In this document: one piece after another, positions 17,774-27,284 of the stretch
How positions within the stretch are numbered: the first letter of the stretch is position 1
Layout of the letters: each line of letters begins with the position of its first letter
Assembly (NCBI RefSeq): GCF_007830735.1
Contig: NZ_VLLN01000002.1
Coordinates: 62,001-126,000, forward strand
Source: Geobacter argillaceus
GTDB taxonomy: Bacteria > Desulfobacterota > Desulfuromonadia > Geobacterales > DSM-12255
DNA: 64,000 bases
Direction of reading: 5' to 3'
Notes under the pieces: model-generated
Seen by the model: only the letters and a program-made list of their open reading frames with translations
What the model was told of the DNA's origin: nothing
The model's database searches: none
Position numbers and translations under genes: made by a program

Positions 17774-18355
17774 GTGCTAACCATCCATTTCTATTTCAAA
17801 ATATCCCACAGGGATGGAGGTCCCCAGTAGGAAGCAACAAAGGGGGGCACCGATGAAGTCAACGATGGAATACCAGGCAGCCGCCCTGGACCAGAGAGCA
17901 ATCTTCCAAATCCCGGCAGCGGTTGTCAACGTAAAATCTTTCCTCCGGCAGATTACACGGCTGTCAAAATCCAGATTGCTCTTTACAAACGGCCCGGGCA
18001 TGACTACGTTATTTAATGAACAGTAGCCTCAGCAGATACCATCGAGACCGCCATTCCTTTTTCGACCTCGCCACCGATTACAACGGCTAGTGGCGATTAT
18101 AGCGGCAGCATATTTCAAAAGACCCGTCAGGCTATTTTCACGTACTCTTCCGAGCCATCTGCATGCACGATATACATACACCGTATTGCCCAATTAATCG
18201 GCAACCGGTTACCCATGCAACTACCAGGGACTAATCATGTCCCGCTTATCAGCGCCGTCATGCGCCACAGCGCTTGACGGCACAAATATTGCGTGTTTGG
18301 CGCTACCCAATCAATCCAGCCGAAAAAACCAGCTGTTTGAACAGGAGATGTTTTT
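17774..18355. other. intergenic region between divergent transcription units
   Basis: About 580 bases without a gene I would defend. A 74-codon minus frame (17777-18001) ends three bases before the membrane-protein start and could be a coupled upstream reading frame, but its composition is not convincing. The right end carries the sigma-54 promoter candidate at 18279-18292. The middle is AT-richer than its neighbours with no clear repeat. Confidence 0.5.
18279..18292 (+). promoter_or_regulatory. sigma-54 promoter candidate
   Basis: The sequence GACGGCACAAATATTGCGT has GGCAC and TTGC placed so that GG (18279-18280) and GC (18291-18292) are separated by exactly ten bases, the -24/-12 arrangement of RpoN promoters. 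Transcription would begin near 18304, about 50 bases before the LuxE-like gene. Confidence 0.55.
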
Positions 18356-19834
18356 ATGTCCACGAGTAACAGCACCAGTCATCGTCTGACCGAGGAGATC
18401 CTCGGCTTCATCGAAGCAGGGGTCGATGCCGAGCTTTCCGATGCCACGTTCAACGATTACTGCATGCAGTTGTTCGCTCTGCACTACGAAACCAACAAGA
18501 TTTTCCGGGAATTCTGCGATATCAAGAAAGTGGGGCCGGGCGACATCAATCGCTGGCAGGATGTCCCCATGGTCTACAACGACGTCTTCAAGACCCATCT
18601 GGTCGCCTCCTTCCCCCTGGAACAGTCGGTCATGGCCTGCCTGACCGGCGGCACCACCAGCCTCACGCAGAGGGGACGCATCTTCCGCGACGAGGACGGC
18701 AAACGCCTGGTCTTTGGTGCCAACAAGATGATGACCGGGTCATATCTGTTCCCCGATTTCGAGGAGGGGAAACGGTGCCGCATCCTGATCCTCGCCCCAA
18801 GCCCTGAGTTGGCCCCCTCCATGGGAATGGCAATCGGCATGGACCAGACGAGACAGGCATTCGGCACGCCCGACAGCACGTTTCTCCTGGGCAAGACCGG
18901 TATCGATGTCAAAAATCTGCTCAAGGCCTTGCGCGAGTCGGAGGCATCAGGCGTCCCGGTGGCTCTGATCGGCGCCACGGCCGCCTATGTGTTTTTCTTC
19001 CAGTCCTGCCGCCGCAAGAAGATGAAATTCAAGCTGCCACCCGGAAGCCGGATCTGCGATGGAGGCGGCTATCGGGGCCGTTTCGGCGTCGTCACCCGCG
19101 ACGATTACTATGCCATGGTAAAGGAGATTCTCGACATACCGGAGACCCACTGCGTCAACGTGCTGGGAGAAGCGGAAACCGCCACCAACCTGTTTGACGA
19201 TGCCCTGCGCCGCCACGTCAAGGGGCTCCCACCGCGCAAACGAACCCGGCCGGTTCCCCCCTGGTCCCGCGTACTGGCCATGAATATCGATGACTTGAGC
19301 CCGCTGCCGGATGGCGAAGTCGGCCTGCTTGCCCACTGGGATCTTGCCAACGTACCGACGGTCCTGGCGGTCATAACGGACAACCTGGGCTACACGACCG
19401 ACAACGGTACCGGCTGCGAAATGGTCGGCCGGGCCAAGATCGAGAACGGCAAGGTCTCGCCCCTTCCAGATGAGGACCGCACCATGGGGCCGATGGGAGA
19501 CTCGGGAATCTTCCGCATGCTGGAGGCGTACACCAACTTCTCCATTGACCTGAAGATGCGTTTCGCCAAGGATCTCAAGGTGGAGCCCGCGGTCAGGGAA
19601 GAGATCGAAGCCCGGCCCGGCTCGGTTGCTTCATGCCCGCAGGTGGTGGACGAGATCCTGGTGGCCCAGGCCGACGCAGAAGCCGCCAAACTGCGCGACG
19701 CATCCCTGAACACATTCAAAGATCAGACCGAACGACCACTGGAGTGGTACGTCAAGGAAGCGGAGAAGCAGAAGCTGACGGACCATCCGGCAGGACTGCA
19801 GTCGGAAAAGCAGGCGCAGCAAAAAAAGACGTAG
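18356..19834 (+). CDS. LuxE/PaaK-like acyl-protein synthetase family protein
   Basis: A 492-residue member of the adenylate-forming LuxE/phenylacetate-CoA-ligase-like superfamily. The glycine/threonine-rich AMP-binding loop is visible as SVMACLTGGTTSLTQRG (about residues 90-106), with further conserved segments FQSCRRKKMKFKLPPGSRIC then DGGGYRG (about 218-245) and VNVLGEAETATNLFDDALRR (about 266-285). LuxE activates fatty acids as acyl-AMP for reduction; related proteins activate other carboxylates. The substrate here is unknown. The C-terminal 60 residues are charged and helical (QADAEAAKLRDASLNTFKDQ). GGAG precedes the ATG, and a sigma-54 promoter candidate lies upstream. It is followed by a strong hairpin, so it appears monocistronic. 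Confidence 0.8.
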   Translation: MSTSNSTSHRLTEEILGFIEAGVDAELSDATFNDYCMQLFALHYETNKIFREFCDIKKVGPGDINRWQDVPMVYNDVFKTHLVASFPLEQSVMACLTGGTTSLTQRGRIFRDEDGKRLVFGANKMMTGSYLFPDFEEGKRCRILILAPSPELAPSMGMAIGMDQTRQAFGTPDSTFLLGKTGIDVKNLLKALRESEASGVPVALIGATAAYVFFFQSCRRKKMKFKLPPGSRICDGGGYRGRFGVVTRDDYYAMVKEILDIPETHCVNVLGEAETATNLFDDALRRHVKGLPPRKRTRPVPPWSRVLAMNIDDLSPLPDGEVGLLAHWDLANVPTVLAVITDNLGYTTDNGTGCEMVGRAKIENGKVSPLPDEDRTMGPMGDSGIFRMLEAYTNFSIDLKMRFAKDLKVEPAVREEIEARPGSVASCPQVVDEILVAQADAEAAKLRDASLNTFKDQTERPLEWYVKEAEKQKLTDHPAGLQSEKQAQQKKT

Positions 19835-19855
19835 GGAAAGACGAGCAAGCTTCCG

Positions 19856-19898
19856 CTGATCAGCCCCCGCACCGCCCAACCTGCGGGGGGCTGATCAG
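19856..19898 (+). terminator. strong hairpin after the LuxE-like gene
   Basis: CTGATCAGCCCCCGCA (19856-19871) pairs with TGCGGGGGGCTGATCAG (19882-19898) with one extra G. The stem is about 16 bp, but the following sequence (TATTTCAG) lacks a proper T-run, so termination is likely rather than certain. Confidence 0.65.
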
Positions 19899-20039
19899 TA
19901 TTTCAGTCAGTCATCATTCCCCGTATTGCCCCTCCCGGTTCGTACCTTTTGACCGTCACTGCAAAATAGATTACAACTGACTAACAAGTCTGCCGATAAG
20001 AAGAACTCTGTACCGACCAGATGAGGAGGGCAGATCCTT

Positions 20040-21119
20040 TTGAAAAAGATCAGGGTGCTCATTGTCGATGATTCGTACCTCGTATGCAAAACGCTCAGCG
20101 AGATCCTCACCTCGGACCCCCATATCGAGGTCATGGCGACCGCCGGCGACCCCATCACGGCAGCCAACAAGATCCGCGACGAACTGCCGGATGTTATGAT
20201 CCTTGATGTGGAAATGCCCCGGATGGATGGCCTGACCTTTCTCCAGATGATCATGGCCCTCAGGCCGATCCCGGTGGTGATGTGCTCAAGTCACGTGGAA
20301 CAGGGCTCGAAAACCGCATTCAGGGCCATCGAGTACGGCGCGGTGGAACTCATCCACAAGCCGCGCCTCGGTGTCAAACAGTTTATCGAAGAAGCGAAAA
20401 TCAGGATCTGCGACATCGTCAAGGCAGCAGCCCAGGCAAGGCCAAGCTCAGCACTCCCCCACTTTCCGCGCATGGAAGGGGAACCCAAGCTGACCGCAGA
20501 TGTCATGCTCGACAAACCTGCCGCGCACGTTGTCCCCTCGATCAGCACCACAGAGAAAGTGGTGGTGGTCGGTGCGTCAACCGGCGGCATTGAGGCGTTG
20601 CGGGCCGTTCTCCAGGAATTGCCCGCCGATGCGCCGGGGGTCGTAATCGTTCAACATCTGCCGGAGCACTTCACCCACGACTTCGCCGCCCGGCTCGACT
20701 CCCTCTGTAAAATAGAGGTCAAGGAAGCCGAAAACAACGACCGGGTAATCCGGGGCCACGCCCTCATCGCCCCCGGCAACAGGCACACCCTGCTCAAAGA
20801 AGCCAGTGGCACCTATCACGTTGAGGTAAAAGACGGGCCACTGGTCTCGCGGCACCGGCCATCGGTCGATGTACTGTTCCGTTCTGCCGCCCGCTACGCC
20901 GGAAGCAATGCCGTGGGGGTGATCATGACCGGCATGGGAGACGATGGGGCGGCGGGCATGCGTGAGATGAAGGATGCCGGCGCCGCAACCATAGCCCAGG
21001 ATGAAACGAGCTGTGCCGTCTTCGGTATGCCAAGGGAAGCGATCGCCCATGGCGGCGTTGATATCGTCGTGCCGCTGGACCGGATCTCCAAGGAAGTCCT
21101 GCGGCTGTGCGCAGCATAA
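20040..21119 (+). CDS. cheB: CheB-type chemotaxis methylesterase with receiver domain
   Basis: A 359-residue protein starting at TTG with GAGGAGGG upstream. Residues 1-125 are a receiver domain ([20 protein letters not shown], phospho-acceptor in [14 protein letters not shown]); 165-355 are the methylesterase domain with the Ser in [13 protein letters not shown], His in [11 protein letters not shown] and Asp in [12 protein letters not shown], so the triad is complete. CheB removes methyl groups from, and deamidates, chemoreceptors. No other che gene flanks it. It precedes the exopolysaccharide-type cassette by 66 bases and could be co-transcribed, hinting at a chemosensory-like input to that system; this link is inferred from position only. 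Confidence 0.93.
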   Translation: MKKIRVLIVDDSYLVCKTLSEILTSDPHIEVMATAGDPITAANKIRDELPDVMILDVEMPRMDGLTFLQMIMALRPIPVVMCSSHVEQGSKTAFRAIEYGAVELIHKPRLGVKQFIEEAKIRICDIVKAAAQARPSSALPHFPRMEGEPKLTADVMLDKPAAHVVPSISTTEKVVVVGASTGGIEALRAVLQELPADAPGVVIVQHLPEHFTHDFAARLDSLCKIEVKEAENNDRVIRGHALIAPGNRHTLLKEASGTYHVEVKDGPLVSRHRPSVDVLFRSAARYAGSNAVGVIMTGMGDDGAAGMREMKDAGAATIAQDETSCAVFGMPREAIAHGGVDIVVPLDRISKEVLRLCAA

Positions 21120-21185
21120 AGGGCCGCTACAACTCCCCCACGATCAACCATATGCAGCACCGTTCCATCATCCTCAGGAGGAGAC

Positions 21186-22625
21186 ATGTCCGCGGCTTCT
21201 CTGGCTGTCCTCACCGGCGCCCTCTTTCTTGCCGCTGCGCCTGACTTCGGTGAGATCGAGCAGCATATCGACCCGCAGTTGGCCGCGAGTATTGAACGGA
21301 TAGAAATTGTCAACGTTAACGGCACCTTCTCCCATATCGAATACCAGACAACGCCAAACCCCATCATTCCGGTAACTCCACCCCTCTCCGGATATACCAT
21401 CATCGATCCCAAGCTGATACCGTTCGGTCCATGCCCAGTCAACGGGCCGGAGCTGAGCCGCCCTGACAACCGTCCGTGCGGCTTTCTGCTTGATCTCGGC
21501 CAGAAAACCACTGCACTCAACGTCCTTCCTTTCGACAGGCTGGAGCTGGTCGGCAACGTTACCGGCAGTTGGCAGATAGCCATGGCAGACACAAACCTCG
21601 CGCTAAAGGAGGATAATATCCCCTTTGCCCGTCTGGAAACCGGTGGCCCCTTTTCTCTGCCGCTCCCCGCCCCGACCGGCCGGCTTGATCCAACCCGGGC
21701 CAGACAGTTCGTATTCATCCTGACGTCACGCCACGGCTCACTGGATATGCGCCAGATCCGCCTGCACCGAAACGAAAGGATACCAGCCAATAACATACGG
21801 GGTATCTGGCTCTGGGATCGCCGAAAGATCATCGATAGCGGCAAGGAAGTTATAAACGAGCTTGTCAGTCGGGATATCAATCGTGTATATATACAAATCC
21901 ACGATCACCCCGGAGAATTGATCCCCTTTCTGCTGGCAGCCGGACAGGCAGGCATCGCCGTCTATGCCCTGGACGGCAGCCCTTCCTACGTCAATGCACC
22001 GGAAAAACTTCTGCAGCGACTCGGAGCCGTGCTCGCCCATAACCGGGCACACCCGGAGGCGCCATTCGCCGGTTTCCAGATCGATGTGGAACCCTATCTG
22101 CTCAAGGACTTCAACCTGAAGCGCGACATCTATGCGGCGCGCTTCACCACCTTGATCAGTTCACTACGGAAGCATGCCGCCGGAGCACTCCCGGTCTCGG
22201 TAGTCATCCCCCTCTGGTTCGACCAGGTGCCGGCCGGCGACCGCTCACTGGCCCAGCGCACCGTAGCCGAAGCCGACGAAGTAGTGGTCATGGCATACCG
22301 GACAACCCTTGACGCCATTGTCAATAGCGCCGTCACCACCCTTGCCTGGGGGGAACGGCTGGGGAAACCGGTCCTGTTGGGAATTGAGCTATCCAGGCTT
22401 CCCGACGAGGAACATCGTGTCCTGGAGAAATCTCACCAAGGGGGAACCGGAACCGTCCTGTTGGGCGGCACCCGGTGGCGCGAACGCCAGAGTTACCGGG
22501 TGTACGGAGGCAACCTGTCGTTTGCCGGCAAACAGCATGAACTGGGAGCAATACTCGAACACCCACCACCGTTCTCCTCTTTTGCCGGCTGGGTACTACA
22601 TGATTATGAAGCACTGGACCGCTAA
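21186..22625 (+). CDS. secreted TIM-barrel glycoside-hydrolase-like protein
   Basis: A 479-residue exported protein with a short signal peptide (ASLAVLTGALFLAAAPDF). Residues 30-195 form a beta-rich domain that may be a discoidin-like or carbohydrate-binding module. From about 200 a barrel begins: RGIWLWDRRKIIDSGKEVIN, then RVYIQIHD, GIAVYALDGSPSY, FAGFQIDVEPYLLKD, LPVSVVIPLWFD and EVVVMAYRTT. The DVEPY strand end carries acidic residues where family GH18/GH26-like barrels keep theirs. GGAGGAGAC precedes the ATG. It overlaps the next gene by 26 bases. By position it resembles PgaB-type hydrolases in synthase-dependent polysaccharide operons, but no polysaccharide deacetylase motif is seen. 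Confidence 0.7.
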   Translation: MSAASLAVLTGALFLAAAPDFGEIEQHIDPQLAASIERIEIVNVNGTFSHIEYQTTPNPIIPVTPPLSGYTIIDPKLIPFGPCPVNGPELSRPDNRPCGFLLDLGQKTTALNVLPFDRLELVGNVTGSWQIAMADTNLALKEDNIPFARLETGGPFSLPLPAPTGRLDPTRARQFVFILTSRHGSLDMRQIRLHRNERIPANNIRGIWLWDRRKIIDSGKEVINELVSRDINRVYIQIHDHPGELIPFLLAAGQAGIAVYALDGSPSYVNAPEKLLQRLGAVLAHNRAHPEAPFAGFQIDVEPYLLKDFNLKRDIYAARFTTLISSLRKHAAGALPVSVVIPLWFDQVPAGDRSLAQRTVAEADEVVVMAYRTTLDAIVNSAVTTLAWGERLGKPVLLGIELSRLPDEEHRVLEKSHQGGTGTVLLGGTRWRERQSYRVYGGNLSFAGKQHELGAILEHPPPFSSFAGWVLHDYEALDR

Positions 22626-24759
22626 TCTCATCCTCACCGCCTTCCTGATTCTGCAACAGACCGCTGCTGCCGAGGCAATCGGCTACGAACAAGGGCTTGC
22701 TGAAGTAAGAAAAGCCATTACCGGTAAGCAGTACATACGTGCTGAACGTCTTCTCAACCAATTGCGCCGCCGCGAGCCACGCGACCAGGAACTGGCTGCC
22801 ATGGCAGCTCGGGTACAGCTATGGCAGGGACGGCACCAAGCCGCGATCCTACTCTTCCGGGAATCGCTGGCAATCCGGCCGAACCGGCAGCTGCAAACTG
22901 AATTGGAACGGGTGGAAGCACTGGATGCCCTGGCACCGATCGACCGGCTGCTTGCCGCCGGCAGGGATGATGAGGCGGAAACCAGGCTGTCCGATCTCTA
23001 CCAGAGCGGCAGCATCCCCTACGAAGCTGGACGTCGCCTCGGGCCGCTCCTCATCAGCCGCGGCGATATGGCTGCGGCCCGCAGCCTGTATGCTGCTCTG
23101 ACCGGGGAATTCCCCCGGGACCGGGATTTCGCCTACCGGTATGCCAGACTGCTGATCCGGCTTGGCGAATGGGACAAGGCCAAAAATCTGCTCGACCAGG
23201 TCCCGTGGCAGGAGCATGCCGAACAGGCGGAACTCCGTGCCGAACTTGACGCAATCTCCGGGAATCGGTCAGTTTCGGATCATACTTCGCGCACCTCTTA
23301 CGGTGTAGAACTGACCAAGGCTGAGGTGCTGGTTCAGAACGGCTCCACAGCTGAAGCGGAACAGCTGCTGCGCACACTTATCGACAATGGCCGCAACCGC
23401 TATGAAGCCGGTCATCGCCTGGGCTACCTCTACCGGAAACGGGGTGACAACGCTGCTGCCCGCGATCTCTACGCCGAGCTGCGTCGCAGCTACCCCACGG
23501 ACCGTGATTTTGCCAAGCTCCAGATCGCAGCCATGCTGGCCATGGGAGATGACCGTGGAGCAGAACGTGAACTGGACGCAATCCCGGGACCGTACGATGC
23601 CGAAACGACCGCCATCCGGGGGCGCCTGGCCGTTCGGCAAAAACGCTACGACGAGGCCATCGCCTGGTTCAACGCGTCACTGGCCATCCAGGAAGACACC
23701 GGCGTCAGGGAGGAGCTTTCCCGCCTGGAAGTGGCCATGCAGCTCGCCGAAGCGGACAGGGCCGCACAGGGGAAGGACCGGGCAAAGGCCGAAGAAGTCT
23801 GGCACGAGCTGTTCAACAGCGGCCGGGAAACCTACCAGAGCGGATACCGCCTGGGAATGGCGGCAGTCGCCCGTCGCGACTACTCCCTGGCCCGCGATCT
23901 GTTTTCCGACCTGTCTGCACGCTATCCTGCCGACAGCGGCTTCCGCCAACTCCGGATCGAATCGCTCATCCTGGCCGGCGATTACGAGGCGGCACAACGG
24001 GAAATCGCAGCCCTGCCGCCCGGAGAGCTCGCAAAGCTCAAGAGTGAACGGGAGGATCTCCTCTACCGGGTCCGCCACAACTCGCTCAAGCTCTCTGCCG
24101 GCTGGTATGGCTACACCGGCGGCTACCCCAACGAGCAGGACTACTCCGTCACCCTGACCCAGCACCTGAAGAGAGTCACCACAGTCGCGACCGCCTCGGC
24201 GACCACGCGCTTCAACAAGACGGACAGTCAGATAGGCGTTGATTTATACCTGGGGAAAGGGGAAGGGGCGCGCCGCTATGGCTATCTCTCCCTGGCAGCA
24301 AGCCCCAACGCCAGCTTTCTTCCCTGCACCCGGGCCGGCGGCGAACTGTTCCAGGCCATCGGCCCTGCCGAATATTCCCTCGGCTACTTCCGCATGGATT
24401 TCAAGGACTCGTCAGCAAACATCATTGTTCCCGGCGCCTCCCTCCCCCTTCCGGCCGGTCTTGCACTGAACGAACGGATTTACCTGGTCACGGACAATGG
24501 CGGGTTTTCCTTCCTCACCACCCTCCTGTATGAGCCGAACCATCGATTCCGTGCCAGCTATTCAGTTGGTGCGGGCACCGCCCCGGACAAGCTGCAGGAC
24601 AAACTCGACACGGAACGGCTCTTCACCCTGACCAACCGGTTCACCATGGAATACCGACCTGTTTCGGCCTACAGCTGCGGAGCCGAGATGGGCCACGAGC
24701 ACCGGGCGGGGCAGTACGACAAGGCGGGCGCCACCCTCTTCTGCCGGTACTGGTGGTAA
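22600..24759 (+). CDS. TPR protein with C-terminal YaiO-like outer-membrane beta-barrel
   Basis: A 719-residue protein. The start is ATG at 22600 (MIMKHWTANLILTAFLILQQ, a signal peptide ending near AAAEA), inside the end of the previous gene. Residues 30-490 are TPR-like helical repeats, for example AVRKAITGKQYIRAERLLNQ-type units and recurring segments SGRETYQSGYRLGMAAVARR and NGRNRYEAGHRLGYLYRKRG. From about 500 to the end lies a predicted beta-barrel (LKLSAGWYGYTGGYPNEQDY) that ends in aromatic residues, LFCRYWW, as outer-membrane proteins do; it resembles the YaiO family. TPR plus barrel is the plan of PgaA, the export porin of poly-N-acetylglucosamine. Probable role: outer-membrane export of the polysaccharide made by the downstream synthase. 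Confidence 0.8.
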   Translation: MIMKHWTANLILTAFLILQQTAAAEAIGYEQGLAEVRKAITGKQYIRAERLLNQLRRREPRDQELAAMAARVQLWQGRHQAAILLFRESLAIRPNRQLQTELERVEALDALAPIDRLLAAGRDDEAETRLSDLYQSGSIPYEAGRRLGPLLISRGDMAAARSLYAALTGEFPRDRDFAYRYARLLIRLGEWDKAKNLLDQVPWQEHAEQAELRAELDAISGNRSVSDHTSRTSYGVELTKAEVLVQNGSTAEAEQLLRTLIDNGRNRYEAGHRLGYLYRKRGDNAAARDLYAELRRSYPTDRDFAKLQIAAMLAMGDDRGAERELDAIPGPYDAETTAIRGRLAVRQKRYDEAIAWFNASLAIQEDTGVREELSRLEVAMQLAEADRAAQGKDRAKAEEVWHELFNSGRETYQSGYRLGMAAVARRDYSLARDLFSDLSARYPADSGFRQLRIESLILAGDYEAAQREIAALPPGELAKLKSEREDLLYRVRHNSLKLSAGWYGYTGGYPNEQDYSVTLTQHLKRVTTVATASATTRFNKTDSQIGVDLYLGKGEGARRYGYLSLAASPNASFLPCTRAGGELFQAIGPAEYSLGYFRMDFKDSSANIIVPGASLPLPAGLALNERIYLVTDNGGFSFLTTLLYEPNHRFRASYSVGAGTAPDKLQDKLDTERLFTLTNRFTMEYRPVSAYSCGAEMGHEHRAGQYDKAGATLFCRYWW

Positions 24760-24760
24760 G

Positions 24761-25864
24761 ATGTACGATACCCTGGTCCGCATCCTTTCGCCGTTCCTCT
24801 CCAAACCGTTGCTGTCGGCAGCCATCCGGGGCATCCTGCTCAGTACCCTGGTCATGGTTGCTGTCATGATCGGCCACAAGCTGCTGGTCGAGCACCGTGA
24901 ACGCCTGGCCAGACGTCTCAGGGGCCGTTATCTCTCCTTTTTCCTGAGTCACGGCATCCATCCGACACCCGATCAGGTAAGGCCGACCGGCCGGCTCAGC
25001 TGTAACAGTTGCGCCGATGTGGCGATCTCCCTTTGCAGCCGGGTACGAAGAGACGAAAGCACCCGCTACCGGGAGATGCTGCAGGGGCTGGGTGTCATTG
25101 ACCGGATCAGGCGCGACGCAGTTGCCCGCTCCTGGATCATGCGCCACAAGGCTGTGGAAAAACTCGGGTTCCTGCTCTTTCCCGAGCTCGCACCGTTTTT
25201 TCGCCAGCGACTGGCATCGGAAAAGGACGTCAACGTACGAAGCAAGCTCATCTGGGCCTTGAGCCGTATCGCCGAACCGGACGACATCCCCCTCATAAAC
25301 GGTTTCATCGACGATCCCCGCTTCATGTCGGCCAAATTCAACGAGTCGATCTACTGCAACATTATTACCGCGTTCCGGTCCCGGAATGAAGAGAACCTCT
25401 GCCTGGATCTTCTCGAACGCTGCATCATGGACGAAGGACTCCATCCGCTCCTGAGGCGCGACATCATAGAAGCATGTGGCGCTGCGGCATTCTTCGCGGC
25501 CAATCAGTTGATCACGGCCGCCTATTACCGCCTGAGCAGTCTGCCGGAGGTAAAAATCACCTGTCTGCGGGCACTGGCAAGCATCGGCGGCGATACCAGC
25601 GGCACCATGACCCGCAGTTGCCTGACCGACCCGGACTGGCGGGTGCGGGCAGTGGCTGCCAAGGGGGTCCAGAAGCGGCACGGCAGCCAGACCATCGCAG
25701 TCCTGGCCGAACTCCTCGGCGACCGGAACTACACGGTCAGACTCAATGCAGCCGTAACGCTCGGCACCCTGGGAGAAACCGGCAGGGTCCTGTTGCACAA
25801 GCAGGCCGACAGCAGCGACCGTTTCGCCCGGGACGTGGCCCGCTTCATGCTTGAGGGACACTGA
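24761..25864 (+). CDS. membrane-anchored HEAT-repeat protein
   Basis: A 367-residue protein with one N-terminal membrane segment (AIRGILLSTLVMVAVMIGHK) followed by a cytoplasmic or periplasmic helical domain. HEAT/PBS-lyase-like repeats are clear in the second half: LIWALSRIAEPDDIPLINGF, CLRALASIGGDTSGTMTRSC, RAVAAKGVQKRHGSQTIAVL and RLNAAVTLGTLGETGRVLLH. Such repeats act as protein-binding scaffolds. The gene begins one base after the upstream stop and ends one base before the GTG of the synthase, so all are coupled. A role in assembling or regulating the glycosyltransferase is likely by context. A Cys pair (SCNSCAD, near 81) is unusual. Confidence 0.75.
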   Translation: MYDTLVRILSPFLSKPLLSAAIRGILLSTLVMVAVMIGHKLLVEHRERLARRLRGRYLSFFLSHGIHPTPDQVRPTGRLSCNSCADVAISLCSRVRRDESTRYREMLQGLGVIDRIRRDAVARSWIMRHKAVEKLGFLLFPELAPFFRQRLASEKDVNVRSKLIWALSRIAEPDDIPLINGFIDDPRFMSAKFNESIYCNIITAFRSRNEENLCLDLLERCIMDEGLHPLLRRDIIEACGAAAFFAANQLITAAYYRLSSLPEVKITCLRALASIGGDTSGTMTRSCLTDPDWRVRAVAAKGVQKRHGSQTIAVLAELLGDRNYTVRLNAAVTLGTLGETGRVLLHKQADSSDRFARDVARFMLEGH

Positions 25865-25865
25865 C

Positions 25866-27284
25866 GTGCTGGCCATCATCACCCTCTGCCTGCTCCTGTT
25901 CCAGTTGATCGTCCTCCTCTTTTTCCTGCTGGTGAACGGCTCCTACACCCTGTTCACCATCATCTCCCTGCTGGACATCCGCGGACAGCTGGCCATCGCC
26001 ACCCGGCAGCATATCCGCTCGCTCGTCAGTGGTGTCTTCTACAAACCGATCACGATCATCGTCCCGGCCTACAATGAAGAAGCGACCATTGTCACCTCGG
26101 TGGCCCAGCTCCTGGAGCTGAACTACCCCGAATACGAAGTCGTCGTGGTCAACGACGGCTCCACCGACGCCACCCACGCACGCCTCACCGAAGCATTCCG
26201 CCTGGTAAGGATCGAACGGCCGATCGCTCTCAATTTGAGCCACGAACGGGTGAATGCCGTGTACATCTCCATCGACCATCCGAACCTGACCGTTCTGGTG
26301 AAGGAAAACGGCGGCAAGGCCGATGCCCTCAACGCGGGGATCAATGTGTCGAGGTTTCCGCTTTTCTGCTCGGTTGACGCCGATTCCATTCTGGAAAACG
26401 ATGCCCTGATGCGGGCCGCAAAGCTGTTTGTCGAAGACCGTGAGGTGATTGCAACCGGCGGCATCGTCCGGGTGCTGAACGGCTGCAGCGTGGTCAATGG
26501 CGCCGTTACCGAAATCAAGGCTCCGCGGAAGGGAATTGAATGCTTCCAGGCCGTGGAATACGTGCGGGGATTCCTTACCGGCCGGACATCCTGGAGCTTC
26601 GTGAAGGGTCTTCTGATCATCTCCGGCGCCTTTGGCATCTTCCGCAAGGACCTGGTGCTGGCCATCAACGGCTACCGCAAGACAGTCGGGGAGGACATGG
26701 ACCTGGTCGTGCGCCTCCACCGCCATTGCCGAGAAAAGAAGATCCGCTACAAGGTCCTGTTCGTTCCCGACCCGGTCTGCTGGACCCAGGTCCCCACCGA
26801 CTACCACTCCCTCCTGAAACAGCGCAATCGTTGGCACCGCGGCCTGATCGACAGCCTGCGCCACAACGCCGTCATGTTCTGCAACCCCCGTTACGGCGCG
26901 GTCGGGCTGTTCGCCTTTCCCTACTTCCTCTTTGTCGAGGCACTGGGTCCGCTCATCGAGTTCTCAGGCTATATCGGCTTTATTGTCTTCTACCTGCTCG
27001 GCCTCATCGACCGGGAGTTTGCCCTGCTGTTCTTCATCGTCGCCATGCTCTGGGGGATGTGGCTGAACGTGGGCGCCATCCTGATGGACAACCTGGTCTA
27101 CCGCCGCTATCAGGGGGTACGGGACCTGCTCAAACTCGCCCTGTTCGGGTTTCTGGAATATTTCGGCTACCGCCAGTTGATCGTTGTCGAGCGGGTCATT
27201 GCCACCTTCTTCTTCTGGCGAAAAGCTTGGGGAAAACATAACCGACAGGAAATCAAGAATGAAAAGACTGCTCGCACGAGGTAG
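25866..27284 (+). CDS. family 2 glycosyltransferase, processive polysaccharide synthase type
   Basis: A 472-residue membrane GT2 like PgaC, NodC and hyaluronan synthase. An N-terminal membrane segment (AIITLCLLLFQLIVLLFFLL) precedes the catalytic domain with VVVVNDGSTDAT, the DXD motif in CSVDADSIL, the ED motif in TVGEDMDLVV and the QXXRW motif as QRNRW in LKQRNRWHRG. C-terminal membrane segments (about 345-430) would form the translocation channel. All catalytic motifs are intact. GTG at 25866 with GAGG upstream is taken as start because the preceding gene stops at 25864. It presumably polymerises and extrudes an exopolysaccharide; the sugar is unknown. Confidence 0.9.
   Translation: MLAIITLCLLLFQLIVLLFFLLVNGSYTLFTIISLLDIRGQLAIATRQHIRSLVSGVFYKPITIIVPAYNEEATIVTSVAQLLELNYPEYEVVVVNDGSTDATHARLTEAFRLVRIERPIALNLSHERVNAVYISIDHPNLTVLVKENGGKADALNAGINVSRFPLFCSVDADSILENDALMRAAKLFVEDREVIATGGIVRVLNGCSVVNGAVTEIKAPRKGIECFQAVEYVRGFLTGRTSWSFVKGLLIISGAFGIFRKDLVLAINGYRKTVGEDMDLVVRLHRHCREKKIRYKVLFVPDPVCWTQVPTDYHSLLKQRNRWHRGLIDSLRHNAVMFCNPRYGAVGLFAFPYFLFVEALGPLIEFSGYIGFIVFYLLGLIDREFALLFFIVAMLWGMWLNVGAILMDNLVYRRYQGVRDLLKLALFGFLEYFGYRQLIVVERVIATFFFWRKAWGKHNRQEIKNEKTARTR

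Noticed and set aside
17777-18001. 74-codon minus-strand frame ending three bases before the small membrane protein
   Set aside because: Position would allow translational coupling, but there is no ribosome-binding site and no family resemblance; kept only as a note.
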